Source: Macropodus opercularis (Eukaryota; Chordata; Actinopteri; Anabantiformes; Osphronemidae). From it: a stretch of DNA of 64,000 nt. The DNA lies in NCBI GenBank assembly GCA_030770545.1, contig CM061106.1, positions 11,540,501-11,604,500 on the forward strand. The letters run 5' to 3'. Both the position numbers and the translations under genes were made by a program. How positions within the stretch are numbered: the first letter of the stretch is position 1; each line of letters starts with the position of its first letter. Under the pieces are notes generated by a model. The model was not told where the DNA came from. It ran no database searches and saw only the letters and a program-made list of their open reading frames with translations. Below, piece by piece: positions 56,237 to 64,000 of the stretch.

Positions 56237-56264
56237 GACGTGATCTCACGCGTGAATATCGCGA
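56237..56264 (-). promoter_or_regulatory. Decayed promoter motifs of gene B
   Basis: Positions equal to the copy A motifs read GACGTG (was CACGTG) and TATCGCGA (was TCTCGCGA). Confidence 0.5.
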
Positions 56265-56380
56265 TAACTTCTTCTTCTTCTTCTTTTAGTTTTATGGCGG
56301 GTGGCATCCAGTGATAAGGTGCATTACCGCCACCTACTGTGCTGGAGTGTGGATCAACTACACTCTACCTATTAGTCCTG
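56265..56380. repeat. Interspersed repeat with (CTT)n head
   Basis: CTTCTTCTTCTTCTTTTAGT then GCATTACCGCCACCTACTGT is a dispersed repeat seen in many fish; it marks the edge of the duplicated block. Confidence 0.5.
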
Positions 56381-56695
56381 TGTTTATGGGAAATGTCAGT
56401 AATGTTCTATATCTTCTTGACTGACTGAGTCTGTGTTTCAGATCTAATCCTGTGTCTCCTGTTCTTCCAGTGATCTCCTCAATGTCTCCCTCTCTGACCT
56501 CTATGCTTGACAGAGACATAACACGTGTTCTACTGACTCCTCTGATTAACAGAACCTACACAGACCCGTCTGGTGTTTCCCTGTTCGGTGCAGTGACTTA
56601 TTCAGTTTTGTGTGACCTAATCCTTACGCGGTCAAACATTTTTGTTGTTGGAATTTGTTTTCTGGTTTGTTTGTGTGGTTGTAATGGACTATATT

Positions 56696-56728
56696 ACACA
56701 CACACACACCCACACACACACACACACA

Positions 56729-56790
<62 letters not shown>
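56696..56790. repeat. (CA)n microsatellite
   Basis: About 47 CA units with two CCA interruptions. It produces false Thr-His open frames on this strand and Cys-Val on the other. Confidence 0.95.
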
Positions 56791-56794
<4 letters not shown>

Positions 56795-57455
56795 AGCCAA
56801 CAACTGACTGACTGGGCAAAAAGCCACTTCATTACCTGGACACAGACACGAGAAGCAACAGCAGAGAATAAACTGCTGTCTGTGTTTCCCTGCTACGGTT
56901 TAAAGTTCTGTTCAACCTGAAAAAAAAGAGAAACTAATAGAAACCTCAAAGCAAACCGATATTAGACGGAGCTTTTTCCTCTCTATGGCTGAACGGTGGC
57001 TTTTATCATCAGGAGAAACCACTGACTGACCTGGTGCGTAGAGTGTCCAGCAGCGCTCTTGTGTGGAAGGAGAAGAACTGCTCCACAGTCCGCCAACAGA
57101 GTGTTTGTGTGTGATGACACCTTCTTCTAATGATCTGGGGATAAACTCATTGGAAATGTTCCCACTAAAACCAGAGCTGCCAGTTGGTGTCTGGGTTAAG
57201 GATGATAAAAACTGGTTCCACGAATGAAGCCGCAGCTTGAAGCTGTAACGATGTCACATCACAAACAAGAGCATTGTGCAGAAAACCAGCGGCACCGTGA
57301 CCAGGACTAGACGTCCATCACTGAAGAATAACACTGAAGTTACACTGAAGTAAAAGCTACATTTTTATTATATTCAGAATCACGTGTCTGACAGTAAAGT
57401 CACATTTCAAACAACATTGTTGAATATGTTTAGGTCATCATTTGATGTGTGCAGC

Positions 57456-59293
57456 TCAGAATCTTTGCTCCGTGGTGACCTCCGCTACCTCCTCAAAGTC
57501 CTGACTGGATGCTGCTGTTGCCATGGAGACGGAAACGTCATTTTCTTTCAAGTGAGTCAGAGCATTTACACACAGCTTAAAAACAATGGTAAAACACATA
57601 AATACTAAACTTGCATGCATGTCAAGGTTTGTGTCATCTGGAAGCTGAGTCACAGCATCTAGACGCTCAACCAGTTCAGTAGCTGGAGGTGAGTCCTCCC
57701 GGTTAAGAGGTTAAGGTTGAGTCCGGACGTCATGAGTCAACTTATAACCTCACCTGAGAATCTTCAGATGCTTTGTGTGTCGTGAGGTGGAGTTACCTGT
57801 TGGTCTGTGTCGATACAGAGACACCACGAGGAAGGTGGAGATGAAGTAGGGACAGAACACGAACAGGTGGACAAGCAGACTGAGGACTGGAACTGAGGCG
57901 GACGAGTCAGGAATATGAGGAGTTGCCAGAGTCACATGGGTCACAGGAACCGGAGCAGCTGGAGTAGAGGTGGGAAGAAGATCTGAGGTAGACATCACAG
58001 GGGTTGAAGGTTCTTCTGTGGAGAGAATCCAGCTGCTGAGAAAAATGTGGATGAATTCATGTTTTTGACTGAGAGTGAAGCTGCTGACCTGAGACAGACA
58101 CCCAGCTGGAAGGAGAGTCTCCAAAATCGTTGATGCTGCATTTATAGGCTCCTTCATCAGACTTGGTGACATGGTGGATGGTCATGTGACCTGTAGGCTC
58201 AGTCCTGATGAGGGAGCCATCTTTATAGAAAGCAGCTGGGAGCTTGGAGGGAGGGCTCTTTGTTTGACAGTGCAGAGTGACATCATGTCCCTCCATCACA
58301 GGGAGGACAGGACTCTGCAGGATCACTGATCCACCTCAACACAGAGACAAACGACAGCATTTCATCCATGTCCACACAGACTCATCAACACTAACACAGA
58401 TCTCACCAGTGACAGTGATGTTGATGCTGCTGCTGCTGCTGCTGGGCCCAGAGCTGGACTCACACCAGTAAACTCCACTGTCCCATGGGAGGATGTAGCT
58501 GATGGTGCAGGAGGAAGCAGCTGGTTCTCCCCACTCGTCTCCACACTGACTCCCCTTGTCCTTGGTCGTGTTCCTCTTCACCGTCCATCCTCCAGAGCCG
58601 TCGTCATCCTCACAGCTCAGAGACACTGGCTTCCAGCTGAAGAACTGGGAGCTGCTGGGACTCACAGTCAGACGAGCTGGTGGGTAATAAGTAAGATCTC
58701 AGCAGGAACTGGCTTCTAAGAACAGCTTGTTTGAAGCCTCAGCAGTAGAAATCATATTAATATAATTCAATTCAATTCAACTTTATTTATATAGCACCAA
58801 TTCACAACATCAGTTATCTCAAGGCACTTTACAAGTAAGGTTTTAAGACCTTACACAACTAAACCCAACAAATCCCACATAGAGCAGCTTTTAATTGTAG
58901 CCAATCGATAAATTGTACATTTAAATAGCATATTAATATCAATAGTAGCGTAGTAATATAGTACAGTGGACTATATAAAAACGTGTTCTTGTCCTCTAGC
59001 GACATCTCGTTTTCACCCTGATGTCGCTTTTGTTTCTTGATTTTATCTAAAGTCATGTTTTAATTTCTCGAATGCAATGTGATGTGGAGGGTGTAATCCT
59101 CTGCACTGTTGTGTAGGAGAAGCACCAACCTTGTGTGTCGCTGCAGCAGAGAGACGTGGTCAGACCTCAGGGGGAATCAGACATTTCATGAACACCATGA
59201 GAAGCTCAGACATGAGAACGGTCTAATATGCTCCATGACAGCAGACCAACGCCTTTACTTACTGAGCAGCAGCTGAAGAGACGCACGCTTCAT
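57456..59293 (-). CDS. Fc-receptor-like membrane protein with two Ig domains
   Basis: Minus-strand exons with GT/AG borders, all phase 1: 59293-59263 (MKRASLQLLL, signal peptide start), 58676-58407 (Ig1: SLSCEDD, SGVYWCES), 58334-58089 (Ig2: DVTLHCQ, EGAYKCS), 58015-57797 (Ser/Thr/Pro stalk, then a membrane span around LVHLFVFCPYFISTFLVVSL and RHR), 57514-57456 (tail AASSQDFEEVAEVTTEQRF, stop). The domain pair and cysteine pattern match fish FcR/FCRL-like genes, which are leukocyte receptors for immunoglobulin or related ligands. The tail has no tyrosine motif, so signalling would need a partner such as an ITAM adaptor. An extra small exon between the signal and Ig1 exons is possible but did not keep the frame. 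The inverted broken copy is at 62670-63540. Confidence 0.8.
58760..58850. repeat. Common fish repeat tail
   Basis: (AATTC)n then CTTTATTTATATAGCACCAA and CTCAAGGCACTTTACAA are a widely dispersed fish repeat. Confidence 0.6.
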
Positions 59294-59849
59294 GTTGGGG
59301 AAGTTTTCAATTCTGGTTCAAGCAGCACAAAAGCACAGGTACGTGTGAAGAGCTACGACCACAGCCTTCCTGACTCACACACAGATTTCTGCTGAAATGG
59401 CATGAAGCCGGCTTCCTGTGTGAGGACGAAGACGAAGCAGGGCCTAGTTTGACCTGTTTGCAGACTGAGAACGCGTGTACACGTCTAAGGCGACGACTGG
59501 AACATGTTCACACCAGCCGGTGCATCTAGATGAACTGAACTAAAACATGACTGACCGAGTCTCCTGGCTGGGTTGAACCTCCAGGACAGAGGTTGCTCCG
59601 ACTTCCTGGCCCCTAAGTGGAGAGGACGACTGAACCAGAACGGACCTGGTTCCACAGAGGAGCTTGGTAGTGAAACATAGGCACCTTCAGTCAAAGCATA
59701 AAATAAAAAAAGTTAGGCACCAGACAGAAATGAAAAACAAAAGGAATCCCTGCCTAACTCTGGACATTTACTACGAATGTAAATAATAATTTAAACCTTT
59801 AAATATTAAATGGACACAACATGAATATCACCATTTGTGGCTCTCTCTC

Positions 59850-59925
59850 ATACACACACACACACACACACACACATACACACACACATATATGTATGTG
59901 TGTGAGTGTGTGTGTTTAGGTTCAG
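59850..59925. repeat. CA/TG microsatellite with inverted arms
   Basis: A (CA)n run passes through ATATATGTATG into (TG)n, so the strand can fold on itself. Confidence 0.85.
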
Positions 59926-59978
59926 TGGTGACCTCTGCTACCTCCTCAAAGTCCTGACTGGATGCTGCTGTTACTGGC
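59925..59978 (-). pseudogene. Duplicate of the Fc-receptor-like last exon
   Basis: GCTACCTCCTCAAAGTCCTG and flanks match 57470-57525, the final exon. It lies 5' of the gene, a leftover of local duplication. Confidence 0.65.
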
Positions 59979-60325
59979 TACTAATGTGTCATACGTGCGT
60001 ATCTGAATCATTCTGTTCTAACCTTTATCGGTGAAAATGCTTTTTATAAAGTACAAACGTCATGTTGTCGTGACTCAACTTTCAGATATTCTGCGCTTTG
60101 TATCTAAACTCTTTCTGTCCTCATAAGCAAAATATTGCAGTATTGATCTCAAACAGCTCATATGCTCCAATCACCCGATAATAAATCTGGAAGAGTCTGT
60201 GTTTTAGGTTTTGATATTAGAACTAACACGTCTTTGACTTCACAGGAAGCGATCACGCAAATTTAAGTAAGCATCGAGTGTGGAGAGCGTCGAAACGAGC
60301 TGCATTTGTTTGTTAGCTGACGGCG

Positions 60326-60662
60326 TGTCACGATTCACAACCTGACTTCCGGTCTAGCTTTTATTGTGAACAGCCCCTCCGGATGCTCTCCCTTGACGTC
60401 TGCCAGCTTCTTGCTCACGGAGCCGAAACCTCATGAACTAAGTCATTCGCGGAGCCATCGGGAGGATCATAGACGTTGTGCTGAGCTCTGGAAGACTTGC
60501 TTTGATCACCTCACAACCTGGAGGATCGCCGACTGACGGCCAGTCCGTCGTTTTTGTTTTGTAAGGACTATTTGTGTTTTCTGACTCTCTGATTTTGAAA
60601 GGTCTAATCTGGCGTCTTTGTTTTTGCTGCTTCCCCTGAGGTTGTGTCAGCAAACCATGACA
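60326..60662. mobile_element. Solo LTR (337 bp), 5-bp target duplication
   Basis: Starts TGTCACGATT, ends AACCATGACA (inverted ends), flanked by CGGCG on both sides (60321-60325, 60663-60667). Probably a Ty3/gypsy LTR by duplication size. Confidence 0.8.
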
Positions 60663-61184
60663 CGGCGACTGGTAACATTTCTACCCCAAGCATGAAGGGC
60701 TTCGTCCCAAACTCTGCATCGACATTACTTCATGTGCTGGCGACCGTTTATCAGATGTGTGAGGCTGCGTTGTGTAGAAGTGTGAGACACAACATGTCTG
60801 TTTTCACTCCCACCTCACTTTTCGCTTCCAAACAGCCTTTTACCTGAATTGTTTCAAGTCTCAGTTGCTGAGTGCATCCAGTTCCTGTTATCAGCTTGAA
60901 CATTCCTTCCTGCTCCTACACTCAGTCTCACCCTGCTCGTTGGTTATCAGCCTCAGCAACACACATCTACACATGACCTCTTTGCACATTAACCTTAAAT
61001 ACACAGTTATACCATATCAAATGTTTCACGTTTCTTTCTTTTAACCTGACACTAGAAAAAGACGGATAGAGGTTGTGTTTTTTACTGACGACGGGCTGGT
61101 TAACATGATGTGAGATTTGTTATGTGGAGGTGTTGAACCTTTAAGGACGTCAACGCTGTTAAACACCACAGAAATGCATTGAAG

Positions 61185-61830
61185 GTTTGGGTGATGACAG
61201 GGTGTTGGGATGTGGGGACTTTAATGCTCATAGCATGTTGTGGGGAGATTATAGAAGGACTGTTGGAGGAAATGCGTATGGTTTGCTGGAATGATGGCAG
61301 GGGAACTAGGATAGATGTGCACACAGGGAGCACGTTGTTACTGGATCTAATGTTAATGAGTAGAAACTTAGGTGGGAGAAGTGAACGGGATGTGGTGGAA
61401 GAAACGTCACTAGGTAGTGATCATTTTCCAATTTTCTGTTATTTAAGGCTGGAGAAAAATAAAAGGGAAAAGGAAACAACTGGGAAGTGGTTGTTTAGTA
61501 GGACAAGATGGGAATTTACCTATATCTGTGAGAGAGAAATGTGCAAAATAGATCTAAATGAGGATATTGAGGAGATTGATAAAAAAAAAATCAAAAGAAC
61601 AATAGTAGAGGCCGCTAATCAGTCTATCCCTAAAATTAAGGAGGAATGAAATAGAAAGCAGGTCCCTGGTGGACAGATGAGGCATTGCAGTAAAAGAAGA
61701 GAATAAAGCACTAAGAGTATTAAAAAGAATTCATAATTTCTTTAATCTAATGGAATATAAGAAGGCACAAGCAAGAGTTAGAAAAATAATACGAAGAGAG
61801 AAGAAGCAGAGTTTTTGTAATAAGAAATGA
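61185..61830 (+). mobile_element. LINE endonuclease-domain fragment (I/Jockey type)
   Basis: Plus-strand frames give GCGDFNAHSMLWGDYRRTVG, then after a frameshift near 61290 NDGRGTRIDVHTGSTLLLDL and SLGSDHFPIFC: the DFNAH, T-R-x-D and SDHFP blocks of APE-type LINE endonuclease. A Lys-rich linker follows (KRIHNFFNLMEYKKAQARVR). Several stops; dead. Confidence 0.8.
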
Positions 61831-61959
61831 AGAACAACTCTGTGGTTTTTAGCACCAACTATAATAACCTCAGTTTTATCTGAGTTTAGTTGTAGGAAGT
61901 TATGGGACATCCAGGATTTGATATCATTTAAACAAGTTTGAAGTTTGACTTATTGATTT

Positions 61960-62245
61960 GTTTCATCTGGTTTCATAGACAAATATAGCAGTGAAAATGT
62001 ATGTGTTTCCTAATAATATTAGAGAGAGGAGACTGTAAAGACTGAAAGGTGTTGGACCAAGCACAGAAGCCTGTGGAACAACGAAGCTATTTTTTGTGCG
62101 GAAATAAGACTTAAACCATCCCAGTGCTTTGCCTTTAATCCCAGTGCTATGTTCCAATCTCTGTATTAAGATCATTGTCTAAAGCTGTGAGAAGATCATT
62201 AGTGACTCTAATCAGAGCTGTTTCCATCTGTCTATGATGTATTTG
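61960..62245 (-). mobile_element. LINE reverse-transcriptase fragment
   Basis: The minus strand encodes ILIQRLEHSTGIKGKALGWF and KSYF, then QASVLGPTPFSLY, the blocks that follow the first RT aspartate. It matches the family of the fragment at 1-290. It is in opposite orientation to the endonuclease piece, so it is a separate insertion. Confidence 0.7.
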
Positions 62246-62669
62246 TGATTTATATAATTTAGGTGGTCGGGGAGCAGACACAGTCTCAATGGGAGTGTTA
62301 CAGCTACCAGCTATGTGTCAGACTGCAACTCTGGGTCCTGGGCTCCACTCTGGGTTATCATGGTTTAGGGAATCTAATAAACTTGGCCATGTTACTAGAG
62401 AGCAGAGATGGCGGTGAAGCGACGACAAGGGGCTAAACATGTCATCAACTGTCTGGTTGAACAGACTCAGGCTTGTTGCTCTGCTGCAGGTTGTGGAGTC
62501 TAAGATGTCGACAATAATCCTGTGACGTGTTGGACTCAGGTAACAGATGGTTTCAACGTGTTCACTATTCTGTGACGTCCAGTTTTCATTAACGGTCACG
62601 TTGGTCTTTTTGTGTGAACATACTCAAATGTCACAACTGAAACTTTTGTCATGTGACAGATTCTAGTTT

Positions 62670-63540
62670 ACTAGTGTGAGTCCAGCTCTGGGTCCATCAG
62701 CAGCAGCATCAACATCACTGTCAATGGTGAGATCTGTGTTAGTGTTGATGAGTCTGTGTGGACATGGATGAAATGCTGTAGTTTGTCTCTGTGTTGAGGT
62801 GGATCAGTGATCCTGCAGAGTCCTGTCCTCCCTGTGATGGAGGGACATGATGTCACTCTGCACCGTCAAACAAAGAGCCCTCCCTCCAAGCTCCCAGCTG
62901 CTTTCTATAAAGATGGCTCCCTCATCAGGACTGAGCCTACAGGTCACATGACCATCCACCATGTCACCAAGTCTGATGAAGGAGCCTATAAATGCAGCAT
63001 CAGCGCAAATGCAGAGTCTCCTTCCAGCTGGATCTGTGTCTCTGGTCAGCAGTTAAACATGTTAATGTCTCCAATGGTCTTTTTATGTACAGTAAAATAA
63101 ATTGTATTATTATTTGGGTTCATTACAAAGAAACTAACCACCACAGTCTGAACCTCTGTAGATGCCTCCTCCTCCTCCTCTTTCTCCGGCTCTGTTTGTG
63201 TTTCTGTTGGTTACCTCCATCTTTGCTCTGTCTATACTGGTTCTACTCATTCTATTGGTGAGACGTCCTGACGGTGAGACACAGACTTTGTTAAGACACA
63301 ACGTGTGTGCAGCATGTTACCGATTTCAAATCCACCTTCTACTGATGCAATAAAAGCAGCAGCTCAGTGTCTGAATGGAAACAATCCTGTCTCTTTATGT
63401 CCACTGATCTTCTGCTGTTAATAGGTTATTGTTTGATTTAGCTGCAGCAGAGGAACCTGAGGAACGTGACATCACGTACAATGACATCAAAACCTTCCAT
63501 CCAGCTGCAGCCAGTCAGACCCAGCAGAGGTAACGGTGGC
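62670..63540 (+). pseudogene. Inverted Fc-receptor-like copy with ITIM-like tail, disrupted
   Basis: It contains the last ~22 codons of Ig1 (62670-62726, with TAG in place of the TGG of VYWCES), Ig2 exon 62799-63044, a transmembrane exon about 63162-63280 (LSPALFVFLLVTSIFALSIL) and a tail exon about 63450-63530 with ERDITYNDIKTF. Ig2 is very close to the minus-strand gene, but its first core cysteine is Arg (TLHRQT). From the phase-1 junction the transmembrane segment is out of frame. I-T-Y-N-D-I fits the ITIM consensus, which the minus-strand gene lacks. The N-terminal exons are missing. It could be a non-functional remnant or a gene joined to unseen exons; I favour a remnant. Confidence 0.7.
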
Positions 63541-63544
63541 GTCG

Positions 63545-64000
63545 CTGGAAAAGCCACTTTAAGCTGAGACCAGACTTCATGTCATTATTTAGTTCAGACC
63601 TGGAGTAAATGAAAACACAGAGGCTGATGAACTGGTCTCACTCTGAGCGTTGTGGTTTGTTTTTTATCTGTTTGGCCTTTACGCTGAGACGCTTCCGTCT
63701 CACAGAGATTCTCTGTTTCCTGTGTTTATGACCTGACACGTTCATTTTTAACTTTCCAATACGACCCTTTCAGAAGAGTGAAAACTCTGTAAACTCTGCT
63801 CTGGCTGCTGTAAACCTGTCAGACTCAGCTGCATGATGTCGCTTCTACTAATTAACTATTAGTAAAATGAACCTCAGTTTAATGGATTTAATGAGGTTTG
63901 TTTATAGCTCCTGGATATTAAATGAAAGTCTTTTAGGTCAATAGAGCAGAACAAGGTGAAGAGGGTGAGCAGAGTGTGCTGTGCTTTGTCTGTTGCCTGT
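63545..64000. other. No gene recognised to window end
   Basis: Non-coding DNA after the Fc-receptor-like tail exon; further exons of that gene may lie beyond the window. Confidence 0.4.

Larger units (their letters stand above)
49148..56270. repeat. Segmental duplication, copy B
   Basis: Second copy of the 12500-18613 block, same orientation, about 36 kb away. It begins with the HSP30 3' end and ends 10 bases after the CGCG-rich promoter block, at GCGATAAC. Confidence 0.8.

Noticed and set aside
56452..56920. Open frames rich in Thr-His or Cys-Val
   Set aside because: Translations of the (CA)n microsatellite.
59112..59160. Possible second exon of the Fc-receptor-like gene (GCAG/CGACACACAAG/GTTGG)
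   Set aside because: Including 11 bases here would put a stop at the start of Ig1; direct joining of signal and Ig1 exons keeps phase.

Overview
The window is nuclear DNA from a teleost fish, most likely a spiny-rayed (percomorph-type) genome. The evidence is intron-split genes with GT/AG junctions, tandem C2H2 zinc-finger exons, an HSP30-type small heat-shock relic, SRCR and Fc-receptor-like immune receptor genes, a GT6 (ABO-like) glycosyltransferase relic, nuclear tRNA genes with eukaryotic internal promoters, CA/TG microsatellites and many fish-type transposable elements. There is no bacterial gene organisation. All calls come from reading the sequence and given translations; no database search was possible.

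Layout. 1-0.3 kb: LINE reverse-transcriptase scrap. 0.8-10.7 kb (+): GT6 glycosyltransferase pseudogene whose intron holds a very young LTR element (1712-8549) with identical LTRs, a 4-bp target duplication and only a gag zinc-knuckle relic. 12.5-18.6 kb (-): HSP30-like pseudogene, then zinc-finger gene A (last exon 13696-14835, likely first exon 18317-18478) with a solo LTR in its intron. 21.0-22.8 kb: interspersed repeat, tRNA-Ser(CGA), tRNA-Ser relic, tRNA-Leu(UAA). 22.9-23.4 kb: Ty3/gypsy integrase fragment cut by the next element. 23385-32834 (-): an almost complete class I (gamma-type) endogenous retrovirus with LTRs, tRNA-Phe-like primer site, leader hairpins, gag, pro, pol and env. 34.0-46.8 kb (+): tandemly duplicated promoter/first exon, then a complete SRCR receptor gene with seven SRCR domains, one Ig domain and a transmembrane segment. 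49.15-56.27 kb: second copy of the 12.5-18.6 kb block, with zinc-finger gene B, a Tigger-type DNA transposon and a macro-domain relic. 57.4-59.3 kb (-): two-Ig Fc-receptor-like gene; 62.6-63.5 kb (+): a broken inverted copy. 60.3-62.3 kb: solo LTR and two LINE fragments.

How it fits together. Host genes are mostly immune or fast-evolving families (SRCR, FcR-like, zinc fingers, ABO-like), which commonly expand by local duplication; here the duplications are visible at the scale of exon pairs (SRCR), promoters (SRCR 5' end), whole genes (FcR-like) and a 6-7 kb block (HSP30 relic plus zinc finger). The most noteworthy region is the retrovirus leader (31.9-32.06 kb): four stem-loops with different but fully paired stems share an 8-base loop GACGTANT, just downstream of a canonical splice donor, where a genomic-RNA packaging signal would lie. 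Its gag and pro are separated by an in-frame UGA followed by CUAG, a recognised readthrough context.
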